A DNA stretch of 11,316 nucleotides from Promethearchaeota archaeon (GCA_019894875.1 JAGXNR010000087.1:1-11316), one strand, 5' to 3'. Positions 1 to 6,479 are shown, counted from the first letter of the stretch. Notes: generated by a model from the letters alone, not told the origin. Numbers and translations: made by a program.

Positions 1-1
1 A

Positions 2-1264
2 CCTTCGAGAGGATTACACCCTTCGGAACTTGAAGCTTTATTGGAAGCACTGGTGGAATTACGTGATATGGGGAACACCATCTTAATGGTAGAGCATGAT
101 ATGCTTTTAATTAATTCAGCAGATTATGTTGTTGATATAGGACCAAAAGCAGGGATTGAAGGGGGGGAAATAGTTGCATCAGGTCCACCGAATGAAATTA
201 AAAGGAAGAACACAATCACAGCAAATTGGTTGAATGGGAGAAAAAAGTTCAAATACTTAACGCAAAAAAGAACCCCGAAAAAATGGTTAAAGATATATGG
301 CGTGAAAGAAAACAATCTGAAAGGTGAAACAATAGAGATACCTCATGGTCTTCTGGTAGGATTATGTGGTGTATCGGGCTCAGGTAAATCTACACTATTG
401 ATAGATACTATTGGAAGGATATTAGCTCCAAAAAAACATACTACTTCAATGGCACAAGAACCTTTAGAACCGGGAAAATATGATAAAATCGAAGGCGAAT
501 TATCTCAAACAATCATCATTGATCAAACTAGAGCTAGTATTACGAGCCCACTGAATTATCTTGGATTAAAAAATACGTTCTTTAAGATTTTTGCTGAAAG
601 TGAAGATGCGATATCACTAACCTTAGGAGAAAAAGATCTTAAAAAGAGTTGTACTGCTTGCAAAGGATACGGTATAATAAAGACGGATATGGGCTTTTTA
701 CCAGATATTTATGATAAATGTGAAGTATGTGATGGAACTGGTTACTCTTCGGATGCTTGGAGAGTAAAAGTTAACGGTATTTCACTTCCCGAATTAAACG
801 AACTAACAATTGATGAAATCTATAAACTATTCTATGAAAATGAATCTATTAAGAATAAGTTGAAATTTGTCAAAGATGTAGGTTTAGGTTACTTAGTTTT
901 AAACCAACCTGCTTATACTCTATCAGGTGGAGAAGTGCAAAGGCTTAAAATTGCTAAGGAATTGAGCAAAAAGAGTAAAAAGAAATCAATGTATATTTTA
1001 GATGAACCAACTGTAGGACAACATATGGAAGATGTTTCTCGTCTTATTAATGTTTTGCAGCGATTAGTTAAAATTGGTAATACTGTAGTTGTTATTGAAC
1101 ATCATCCTCACTTTTTAGCGGCTTGTGATTGGTTAATAGAACTTGGACCAGGCGGGGGAGATAATGGTGGTAGATTAGTGGCAGTTGGCTCACCTGAAAT
1201 GATTGCTAAGGGAAAAACACCTACTGCACCCTATATAAAAGAAATCTTGGAGGAGATTGCATGA
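2..1264 (+). CDS. UvrA-like ABC ATPase, C-terminal part (partial)
   Basis: The frame is open from the first bases of the window, so the true start lies upstream; the first ATG at 41 is internal. The visible part begins in the D-loop of the first ABC domain (PSRGLHPSEL) and continues with its switch histidine (MVEHD). A complete second ABC domain follows. Its Walker A is GVSGSGKS (nt 368-391). A four-cysteine zinc module, CTAC...CEVC (nt 650-730), closely resembles the C-terminal zinc finger of UvrA. The signature is LSGGE, Walker B is MYILDEP, and the second switch motif is VIEHH. UvrA recognises damaged DNA in nucleotide excision repair as a dimer that loads UvrB. This copy is divergent: the usual Gly/Phe-rich segment just before the zinc module is replaced by an unrelated stretch. 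No uvrB or uvrC is visible, so a repair paralogue or a UvrA2/resistance-type ATPase are both possible. The stop overlaps the next start (ATGA). Confidence 0.9.
   Translation, partial: PSRGLHPSELEALLEALVELRDMGNTILMVEHDMLLINSADYVVDIGPKAGIEGGEIVASGPPNEIKRKNTITANWLNGRKKFKYLTQKRTPKKWLKIYGVKENNLKGETIEIPHGLLVGLCGVSGSGKSTLLIDTIGRILAPKKHTTSMAQEPLEPGKYDKIEGELSQTIIIDQTRASITSPLNYLGLKNTFFKIFAESEDAISLTLGEKDLKKSCTACKGYGIIKTDMGFLPDIYDKCEVCDGTGYSSDAWRVKVNGISLPELNELTIDEIYKLFYENESIKNKLKFVKDVGLGYLVLNQPAYTLSGGEVQRLKIAKELSKKSKKKSMYILDEPTVGQHMEDVSRLINVLQRLVKIGNTVVVIEHHPHFLAACDWLIELGPGGGDNGGRLVAVGSPEMIAKGKTPTAPYIKEILEEIA
1249..1255 (+). promoter_or_regulatory. Shine-Dalgarno site for the alpha-toroid gene
   Basis: GGAGGAG lies five bases before the ATG at 1261, inside the last codons of the UvrA-like gene. 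Together with the ATGA overlap it supports this start and translational coupling of the two genes. Confidence 0.8.
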
Positions 1265-2301
1265 CTTGGATACCTCTTTTATTAACAGATCCCTCACCAA
1301 ACTTAAGATTACTTGTATTAAAGGAGTTGTTAAACCGACCGGAGAAAGATGAAGAAGTACAAGAATTGCTTCATTTACGAGAAAAAGACCCAATCGTTGA
1401 ATCGCTGATCAATACCCAATTACCCGATGGATCCTGGAGTAGTGTAGATCTTACAGGTAAGGTATCAAAAACTGGAAATCTTCAGGCAACTTCTCAAGCA
1501 TTAGTAAGACTAGGATATCTGAGATTTAAAAAAGATCACAGAATTGTTAAAAAAGCTGCTGATTATATTTTCTCGAAACAAGAAGAAGATGGTTCATGGC
1601 CAATTCCGACTACTAGAAAAGGACCTTTTGAAGAAATTCGGGGATATGATATGATCCCATTGCAAGTCGCAACACCTCTTGAAGGGTTAGCAGCTTGTGG
1701 GTATTCAACTGATAAGAAAGCTGAAAAAGCTTATGACTGGCTGTTGGAACAACGGCTTGATGATGGGGCATGGTCTACAGGAACGGCTTCGGGTGTTTAC
1801 GGCGGTGTTGGAGGTTATCGTCGCATTCCGCACTCAAGATGGGGCTGTAGATCTTCAACGATAGCAGTTTTAAATTGCCTGACTTATCACCCAAAAAGAA
1901 GTAAGAGTAGGGAAGCTAGAAGAGCACTTGATTTAATCTTAGGATGTGAAGCGAAGCAAAAAAATTTGTTGGGATTCGTAATTTCACGTCTTATTGGATT
2001 AGAAGAATCAAGAGGATGGAGAACCTATTACCCTAGAATGGATACTGCTCATATCTTAAACCTCTGTTGGAAAATTGGTGCTTCTTTAGAAGATGATAGG
2101 ATCTCAGAACTGGTGGCATTCATTAAAGGGGAACAGAGTGAATATGGGATATGGGAATGCTCACTGCACCCTCAAGCTTCTCGATGGCTAACCTTTGACT
2201 TAATTCGTTCACTTTCCAACCTAGAAGAAAGTACTGATTGGATTTCTTCAATACCTCGTACTCCTTTTCAAGAATACCCTAAAAAAAAGAAAAGATTCTA
2301 A
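1261..2301 (+). CDS. Prenyltransferase/squalene-cyclase repeat (alpha-toroid) protein
   Basis: The 346-aa protein has repeated QxxDGSW-type motifs: QLPDGSW near residue 53, QEEDGSW near 107, QRLDDGAW near 164 and a degenerate QSEYGIW near 292. These are the hallmark of the alpha/alpha-barrel shared by squalene/hopene cyclases and protein prenyltransferase beta subunits. It is about half the length of a hopene cyclase and I see no DxDD catalytic motif, so it is unlikely to be a triterpene cyclase. A central HSRWGCRSS segment (191-199) and other Cys/His residues could be a metal or substrate site, but this is not established. The N-terminus (LLTDPSPNLRLLVLKELL) is helical and HEAT-like, as in other stand-alone proteins of this fold. 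The C-terminus is basic (KKKKRF). It is coupled to the upstream UvrA-like ATPase by a four-base overlap, suggesting a shared role. Substrate and function are unknown. Confidence 0.85.
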   Translation: MTWIPLLLTDPSPNLRLLVLKELLNRPEKDEEVQELLHLREKDPIVESLINTQLPDGSWSSVDLTGKVSKTGNLQATSQALVRLGYLRFKKDHRIVKKAADYIFSKQEEDGSWPIPTTRKGPFEEIRGYDMIPLQVATPLEGLAACGYSTDKKAEKAYDWLLEQRLDDGAWSTGTASGVYGGVGGYRRIPHSRWGCRSSTIAVLNCLTYHPKRSKSREARRALDLILGCEAKQKNLLGFVISRLIGLEESRGWRTYYPRMDTAHILNLCWKIGASLEDDRISELVAFIKGEQSEYGIWECSLHPQASRWLTFDLIRSLSNLEESTDWISSIPRTPFQEYPKKKKRF

Positions 2302-2344
2302 AAACTCTAAACTCTTATTAATACTTGAATCAACAAAAGACTCA

Positions 2345-2359
2345 GATTTTTTTATTCTT
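2345..2359 (+). terminator. U-rich terminator after the alpha-toroid gene
   Basis: A T-tract (GATTTTTTTATTCTTG region) lies about 45 bases after the stop at 2301, before the next promoter. It fits the U-run type of archaeal intrinsic terminator; no stem-loop is needed or seen. Confidence 0.4.
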
Positions 2360-2372
2360 GTTAAGATGTTTA

Positions 2373-2385
2373 AACTTATATATGT
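2373..2385 (+). promoter_or_regulatory. TATA-like promoter of the half-actin gene
   Basis: AACTTATATATG lies about 35-50 bases upstream of the candidate starts at 2416, 2425 and 2431. Transcription about 25 bases downstream would begin near 2405, giving a very short leader. This makes an independent transcript likely, rather than read-through from the alpha-toroid gene. Confidence 0.5.
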
Positions 2386-2415
2386 CTAGTTCTTCTAGTT
2401 GTTTGCATTTATTAT

Positions 2416-3030
2416 GTGGTACGAATGCTCATGAGTGCAATTCAAAATTATGTGAAGGAAGCAAGTAAGAAATTATCCGAGATAGACCATAAAACTGGTT
2501 TAATGGTAAGTTTGGGAGAAAATGAGTCATACATCGTTCCTATATTCGAAACATTTGTTGTGAATCATGCAATAATAAATTTTGAAATTACAGGGGATAC
2601 TATAACAAAATATTTTAAAAGATTAAGACAGCAAGAGAGTGGTTTACCGAGTAGTTTTCCCAAAAGGTTACTAATAGCAGATAGGAATAAATGGGTGTAT
2701 GTTGCAATAGATCCAGATAAAGAATCAACCCGCATTATAGAAGAAGAAAAATCTCTTGAACGTCCTGGTACGGGGACTAATATCGGAGAATCAAGATATA
2801 TGGTATCAGAATGCATTTTCAAACCAATTTTAGTAGGGAAAGATTGTGAAGGCTTAGATGGGGCAATCATAGGTGTGTTGAGCCAATGTGAAGTTAATTT
2901 TAGACGCGGATTATGTAATAACATCATGGTCTATGGATCAGCAGTATTTCCTGGATTAAGTGAGAGATTACAATTAGAAATTAAAAAGAAATTTCAAGGA
3001 ACTATTGAAGTTCATGTCTCTAGGCTTTAA
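2416..3030 (+). CDS. Truncated actin-related protein (large domain only)
   Basis: The 204-aa product aligns colinearly with actin from about residue 135 to 332. Clear anchors are TGLMVSLGENESYIVPIFE (actin TGIVMDSGDGVTHTVPIYE), NHAIINFEITGDTITKYF (PHAILRLDLAGRDLTDYL), KWVYVAID, the ECIFKPILVGKDCEGL stretch (ALFQPSFLGMESCGI) and NNIMVYGSAVFPGLSERL (ANTVLSGGTTMYPGIADRM). This span is essentially subdomains 3 and 4. The N-terminal phosphate-1 loop (subdomain 1), subdomain 2 and the C-terminal tail are absent, and there is no room for them upstream or in frame downstream. Nucleotide contacts are eroded: actin D154 is Ser, D157 is Glu, G158 is Asn, E214 is Asn and the first Gly of the adenosine motif is Tyr, while G182 is kept. 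The start is uncertain: GTG 2416, ATG 2425 or ATG 2431. Actin homologues of this kind point to Asgard archaea. Whether it binds filaments, another protein or nothing is unknown. Confidence 0.85.
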   Translation: MVRMLMSAIQNYVKEASKKLSEIDHKTGLMVSLGENESYIVPIFETFVVNHAIINFEITGDTITKYFKRLRQQESGLPSSFPKRLLIADRNKWVYVAIDPDKESTRIIEEEKSLERPGTGTNIGESRYMVSECIFKPILVGKDCEGLDGAIIGVLSQCEVNFRRGLCNNIMVYGSAVFPGLSERLQLEIKKKFQGTIEVHVSRL

Positions 3031-3092
3031 ATTATACTTCTCGTATTCCAATAATTTCAAGAGATTACAATGTTGTAGATAATCTTTTGCTT

Positions 3093-4286
3093 TCAGTTTA
3101 GGTTTAGAGGATACTTGCGATATTTCTCGATAGCCGTTCGTAATGCCAAAATATTTTCCCATGGTGCGTTAAGAATATTATGACTTGGACCAACGAAATA
3201 TCCTCCTCCATGAGCAGCTGCTTTAATACACCTTTTTACTTCTTCCTCAACATCTTTAGGAGTTCCAAAATTGAGTATATTTGAACTATCTATACCCCCC
3301 AGAAAAGCAACTCGGGTCCCCAAAGTTTTTTTTAAATGCGCTAAATCAACACCCGCAGTGGGTTCAAGAGCTTGTATACCGTTCAATCCAACATCAACCA
3401 TATGAGGTAAAAGTTTATCAATATACCCGCAGGAATGCTGAAGTATAAACATACCGTTTTTCTTACATGCCTGAAACATCTGCTTATAATAAGGTAGTAT
3501 GAATTCCTTAAACTGTTCAAGGGAAAGAATGGATCGATGTTTCATACCTAAATCATCCATATAAAACACAATATCAACTCCTGCTTCTGCCAACCTCTTG
3601 ATTATTTCCAAATTAACTTTATTAAACTCAGTCATAATATCATGGATAAATTTGGGTTTTTTATGCATGTAATAAGCCACTCGTGGTATGGTCATCCCCT
3701 CAAATAACGATTCATGTAAATACATAGGTAGGGTAGCCATCGGATACAAATACTTAGATAGTTTTTTCACGAAACTTTCCCAAATCTGAGGAGAATAATT
3801 AAGATTGTTATTTATAAGATCAACAGGTTTACCATACCTATCCCAATGTTCATAAACAATTTCTGGAGTCTTAAAATAACCATCTTGATACCATAAATAC
3901 ATCAAACCCGTACCAACTTGAGGAGAAACTTTCCATATTCTTCCATCACATGTTAACATTAGACATTCCGGGTATTCAGGAGGCGCCTTGATTGTTTTCA
4001 ATCTAAATTTTCCGCTTCCCCAGGGATCTATACTATGAATGTCTGAGTTCCAGAAACGTAATTCGGTTATACTTCCTGTAATTCCCATAAGTACATTGAA
4101 GTTCATTTTTAAAACCTCATTTTCTATCCCGGCTCTAATTTTCTTAAATTCTTCAGTATTTTTAAAGTATTGATTTGAGATCCCGGTTCCCTCAAATCCA
4201 AGATAATGAATGGGTATCATATCAGGCTCTTCAAGCTCTAATGTTCTAATTACTCTTTCTCGTTTTGATAATACCATAATAAACAT
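3093..4286 (-). CDS. Uroporphyrinogen decarboxylase (URO-D)-family protein
   Basis: The 397-aa protein has the URO-D TIM-barrel fold shared by HemE and by corrinoid-dependent zinc methyltransferases (MtaA/MtbA/CmuA type). It lacks the HemE N-terminal substrate-binding arginine motif, so it is not the haem enzyme. It carries the HxC zinc motif of the methyltransferases (QHSCGYID, H284 and C286) after a DDLG motif (244-247) and the segment SLEQFKEFILPYYKQMF. The usual C-terminal GC ligand is replaced by GPSHN (366-370), where H369 may be the third ligand. The strand order and HxC make a methyl-transfer or demethylation role more likely than decarboxylation, but no corrinoid protein or methyltransferase partner is in the window. 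The start is M1 or M4. A TATA-like box about 18 bases upstream and no Shine-Dalgarno suggest a leaderless transcript. It converges with the half-actin gene, leaving 62 bases between the stops. Confidence 0.85.
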   Translation of the reverse strand: MFIMVLSKRERVIRTLELEEPDMIPIHYLGFEGTGISNQYFKNTEEFKKIRAGIENEVLKMNFNVLMGITGSITELRFWNSDIHSIDPWGSGKFRLKTIKAPPEYPECLMLTCDGRIWKVSPQVGTGLMYLWYQDGYFKTPEIVYEHWDRYGKPVDLINNNLNYSPQIWESFVKKLSKYLYPMATLPMYLHESLFEGMTIPRVAYYMHKKPKFIHDIMTEFNKVNLEIIKRLAEAGVDIVFYMDDLGMKHRSILSLEQFKEFILPYYKQMFQACKKNGMFILQHSCGYIDKLLPHMVDVGLNGIQALEPTAGVDLAHLKKTLGTRVAFLGGIDSSNILNFGTPKDVEEEVKRCIKAAAHGGGYFVGPSHNILNAPWENILALRTAIEKYRKYPLNLN

Positions 4287-4297
4287 TTGATTTAAGC

Positions 4298-4310
4298 ATT
4301 TAAATAAATT
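4298..4310 (-). promoter_or_regulatory. TATA-like promoter of the URO-D-family gene
   Basis: On the minus strand this reads AATTTATTTAAAT, an archaeal TATA-type element about 12-24 bases upstream of the ATG at 4286-4284, with no ribosome binding site between. The second ATG (4277) would give more conventional spacing from the TATA box to a leaderless start. Confidence 0.45.
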
Positions 4311-4449
4311 TTCTAAAACATTTTGAAAGAAGCCAACTTTTCAAGGAGCTTCCCCACTATTCCTTTCTATGTTCTTTTCCTTATTTTCTTTTTTTATGAT
4401 ATTATCATCAAGATTATATAAGCATCTAATATTTTAGGATGTTTTAAAG

Positions 4450-5568
4450 TCAATTAAACTTATATCTACAGGCATCGTAAATCTTTGAGATTATCGCAAT
4501 CATACGGCTCAAATTTTGTTCTAAACCTAACATGGTATTGCTATTGAAATTAATAACTAGATCCACTTGAGGATCGCAGAAATTCACGCATGAACTTCTA
4601 CCACCATGACCAAATGCATTTTCTGAGGAAATTATGGAATTGCTTTTTCCTTTTGCGAAACCAAAGCCCCAATCTGGTGCAATTTGAAGAGCTGGAGTAC
4701 TAAATGTTAAATCAGCGATACCTTTTCTATGTGTTGTCGTAAAATAGTTAACCGTATCTTTTTTAAGAATTCGTTTTCCGTCCCATTCACCACCGTTCCA
4801 AAGAGCTCTATAAAATTTTCCCATATCATTTGCAGTGCTATAACCATTAGTACCGGGAAAAATTCTTCCTTCAAAATTATTAATCCACAGATGTATTTTC
4901 TCAGATTCATCCGGAGTATCTTTTAAAGCTAGAAGATCACCAAGTTTCCTTGCTCTTTCTTTTGTCATCCCTAAATATGAAGAATTCATTCCTAGCGGGA
5001 GGAATATTTCTTCTTTCAAATAATCATCAATTCGACGCCCATCAATCCTATGAATAATTTCACCTAGAATTATCCAACTGATTCTCGGATGATAACCACA
5101 TTTTGTTCCGGGTGTATATTCCGCAATTTCATTGCAAGCATCCATAATAATCTCGTCCCAACTGGCAGTAAGCCATTTTGGGTAAAGTAACATAGGAAAT
5201 CCACCAGCATGTATTAAAAGATGTTTAATTGTGCATTTTTCTTTCCCATTTTTAAATTCAGGTATAATACTCTGGACAGTTTGATTAATTTCAAGCTTCC
5301 CATTCTCCCAAAGCTGTGCGATTGCTACTGAAGTCCAAGGTTTTCCGCTAGACCATAATGACAAGATTGAATTATTGCGCATCTGAATACCTGGTTTGGC
5401 TTCGCCAACAGCAACATCAAGCACAGTTTGTCCTTTTCTTGATACGTGAAGTTGAGCTCCTGTGTGTAAACCTTCAATTACTTGATTTTCAAGTGTTTCA
5501 AGTACTTTATTTAAGTCAGTCTTTCCCATCCCAACTTCTTCTGGATTATCCATTATACCACCTATCAT
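4450..5568 (-). CDS. Serine hydrolase, class C beta-lactamase fold
   Basis: The 372-aa protein is a member of the beta-lactamase/transpeptidase-like family that includes esterases and D-aminopeptidases. It has the nucleophile motif SxxK in WSSGKPW (S73, K76) and a tyrosine base in GYHPRISW (Y159, the YxN position, here YHP). HGG (321-323), in AFGHGGRSS, replaces the KTG of true beta-lactamases. The Y-x-P and H-x-G variants are typical of EstB-like esterases, so antibiotic hydrolysis is unlikely. There is no signal peptide, so it should be cytoplasmic. M1 (5568) or M6 (5553) could be the start; GGTGG lies just before M6 and a TATA-like box lies at 5582-5592. It is tandem with the URO-D gene but 163 bases away, with a separate TATA box, so it is probably transcribed alone. 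The natural substrate is unknown. Confidence 0.88.
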   Translation of the reverse strand: MIGGIMDNPEEVGMGKTDLNKVLETLENQVIEGLHTGAQLHVSRKGQTVLDVAVGEAKPGIQMRNNSILSLWSSGKPWTSVAIAQLWENGKLEINQTVQSIIPEFKNGKEKCTIKHLLIHAGGFPMLLYPKWLTASWDEIIMDACNEIAEYTPGTKCGYHPRISWIILGEIIHRIDGRRIDDYLKEEIFLPLGMNSSYLGMTKERARKLGDLLALKDTPDESEKIHLWINNFEGRIFPGTNGYSTANDMGKFYRALWNGGEWDGKRILKKDTVNYFTTTHRKGIADLTFSTPALQIAPDWGFGFAKGKSNSIISSENAFGHGGRSSCVNFCDPQVDLVINFNSNTMLGLEQNLSRMIAIISKIYDACRYKFN

Positions 5569-5581
5569 CCTACCAATTACA

Positions 5582-5592
5582 TTTTTATAGTT
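5582..5592 (-). promoter_or_regulatory. TATA-like promoter of the serine hydrolase gene
   Basis: The minus strand reads AACTATAAAAA about 15-25 bases upstream of the first ATG and 30-40 upstream of M6. The spacing favours a transcript that starts near the first codons, making M6 a plausible real start. Confidence 0.4.
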
Positions 5593-5652
5593 TTAATAAT
5601 GTAAAATGTCCTTCAAAATTAAAGTCTTCAAATCAACCATATTAAGGAAAAG

Positions 5653-5734
5653 GTATATGTTATGTGAGGTTCAGAAAAAAATTTCCAATTCTTCTGAATA
5701 TTATATTGAAGCTTAAATGATTTATAACATATAC
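5653..5734. repeat. Nested inverted repeat between the hydrolase and regulator genes
   Basis: GTATATGTTAT (5653-5663) is repeated exactly in reverse complement as ATAACATATAC (5724-5734). Inside lies a second perfect pair, TTCAGAA (5670-5676) and TTCTGAA (5692-5698). Either strand could fold into a long hairpin with an inner stem-loop. It sits downstream of the regulator gene and upstream of the hydrolase gene, both on the minus strand. I see no target-site duplication flanking it, so a mobile miniature element is not supported. A processed RNA, an operator or a 3' end structure are options. Confidence 0.6.
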
Positions 5735-5745
5735 TTCTTTACGTA

Positions 5746-5765
5746 ATAAAAATAAGAAAAGAAAA
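5746..5765 (-). terminator. U-rich terminator of the regulator gene
   Basis: The minus strand reads as a pyrimidine-rich run (CTTTTCTTTTCTTATTTTTA) starting nine bases after the stop at 5774, a good match to archaeal U-tract termination. Confidence 0.5.
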
Positions 5766-5773
5766 GGGCATTA

Positions 5774-6124
5774 TTATTTTAGAATAATGGTTAATTTATC
5801 CATATTTAATTTCCAGACTTTTTCTGGAGCCCTTTTGCTTTCACTAGGTTTGTAATCTGATTTGATAATATCTACGCTTTCTAATTCTCGTAAATGATAG
5901 TATAGACTAGGTTTTTTTAAATTTTTAAAATCCCCCTTACCACACATTCCTTTACATTGATCTTCATTGGAATCTAGATTTTCGTTCATATCTTTAAGAA
6001 ACTTGAAAATTTCTTCAGAAGATTTAGGTCCTTCTTTTAAATAATCAAGAATAACCCATCGAATATGACAATGTAATGCTTTAATATACTTTTCTATCTC
6101 ATTAAGGGTAATTTCTTTAGTCAT
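5774..6124 (-). CDS. ArsR-like winged helix-turn-helix regulator with Cys insertion
   Basis: The 116-aa protein has the winged-HTH layout. An N-terminal helix carries HCH (18-20) in ALHCHIRWVILDYL. A positioning helix follows (SSEEIFKFL, 35-43), then a recognition helix (KPSLYYHLRELESVDII) and a wing (KSDYKPSESKRAPEKVWKL). Between the two HTH helices is an insertion of about 25 residues with CKGMC (C57, C61) and many charged residues. Cysteines here and near the N-terminus could bind a metal or respond to thiol oxidation, as ArsR/SmtB family members do, but the position differs from their classic sites. The gene is divergent from the small Cys-rich protein and ABC exporter genes, which it probably regulates along with itself. 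A TATA box about 29 bases upstream suggests a leaderless message. Confidence 0.85.
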   Translation of the reverse strand: MTKEITLNEIEKYIKALHCHIRWVILDYLKEGPKSSEEIFKFLKDMNENLDSNEDQCKGMCGKGDFKNLKKPSLYYHLRELESVDIIKSDYKPSESKRAPEKVWKLNMDKLTIILK

Positions 6125-6147
6125 ATATCCTAAACCTTCAAGATTTT

Positions 6148-6173
6148 ATTATATAAATATTTTAGAAATATTT
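6148..6173 (-). promoter_or_regulatory. Regulator promoter with tandem palindromes
   Basis: The minus strand carries ATTTATATAAT (6148-6158), a strong archaeal TATA box centred about 29 bases before the regulator ATG. Overlapping it are two copies of the palindrome AAATATTT (6155-6162 and 6166-6173), 11 bases apart, i.e. one helical turn. This arrangement suits cooperative binding of a dimeric winged-helix repressor that blocks TBP. The operator role is inferred. Confidence 0.5.
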
Positions 6174-6181
6174 AAATATAT

Positions 6182-6218
6182 GGTTTGATTAGTTAAACCT
6201 ATCATTTAATTAATTAAA
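6182..6218. promoter_or_regulatory. Dyad-rich intergenic region, candidate operators
   Basis: GGTTT...AAACC (6182-6199) is an imperfect 18-base dyad, matching its reverse complement at most positions. TTTAATTAATTAAA (6205-6218) is a perfect 14-base palindrome. They lie midway between the divergent regulator and small-protein genes, where a local repressor would act. AT-rich palindromes arise easily by chance, so the first is the better candidate. Confidence 0.35.
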
Positions 6219-6263
6219 AATTGTATCTAATTAATAAAAATTTCAGTAATAAAATGTACAAAA

Positions 6264-6270
6264 AGGAGGA
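6264..6270 (+). promoter_or_regulatory. Shine-Dalgarno site for the 52-aa gene
   Basis: AAGGAGGAT-type sequence ends five bases before the ATG at 6276, a near-perfect anti-SD match. It is the main evidence that this short frame is translated. Confidence 0.75.
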
Positions 6271-6275
6271 TAAAA

Positions 6276-6434
6276 ATGAAAGAAAAACAATCGGAAGGAT
6301 GTGCTTGTGATAAACCAGAAATTAGAGATCAATTTTCAAGGGGTTCTTGTTCTCTAAATCAAATTATTAAATGTCATGGTGACCAACCTGTAGATGAGCT
6401 CTTTAAGCACATAGAATTAAAGAAGGAGGAATAA
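6276..6434 (+). CDS. Small Cys-rich protein, 52 aa
   Basis: The ATG follows a near-perfect Shine-Dalgarno sequence and the frame ends in TAA at 6432-6434. The product is 52 aa, hydrophilic, with four cysteines: CAC (9 and 11), SC (25) and KCHGD (33, with His 34). The C-terminus is helical and charged (ELFKHIELKKEE). There is no signal peptide or membrane segment. CxC, Cys and CH spacing suggests a metal- or thiol-binding peptide, and the neighbouring regulator also has a paired-Cys motif. It sits between that divergent regulator and an ABC exporter, 45 bases before the ATPase start, and is probably the first gene of that operon. I do not recognise the family. A metallochaperone, a sensor or an exported peptide substrate are all possible; there is no double-glycine leader to favour the last. 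Confidence 0.72.
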   Translation: MKEKQSEGCACDKPEIRDQFSRGSCSLNQIIKCHGDQPVDELFKHIELKKEE

Positions 6435-6479
6435 AGAATTACATATATTTTCAATTAAATTTTATAAAAGGTGAATATA

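Noticed and set aside
3024..3101. Another frame just after the half-actin stop encodes SRDYNVVDNLLLSV, faintly like the actin segment ERKYSVWIGGSILAS.
   Set aside because: Only three or four identities over a short AT-rich stretch, no clear shift point, and the frame ends at once; too weak to call a frameshifted actin tail.
3093..4286. Haem-pathway uroporphyrinogen decarboxylase (hemE).
   Set aside because: The HemE N-terminal arginine motif is absent and an HxC zinc motif is present.
4396..4442. Dyads ATGATA-T-TATCAT and CATCTAA...TTAGGATG downstream of the hydrolase gene.
   Set aside because: Short AT-rich palindromes, the second with a bulge, and no U-run after them on the minus strand; no function can be supported.
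4450..5568. Antibiotic-resistance beta-lactamase.
   Set aside because: The family motifs are YHP and HGG rather than YxN and KTG, there is no signal peptide and no resistance context; an esterase or peptidase role fits better.
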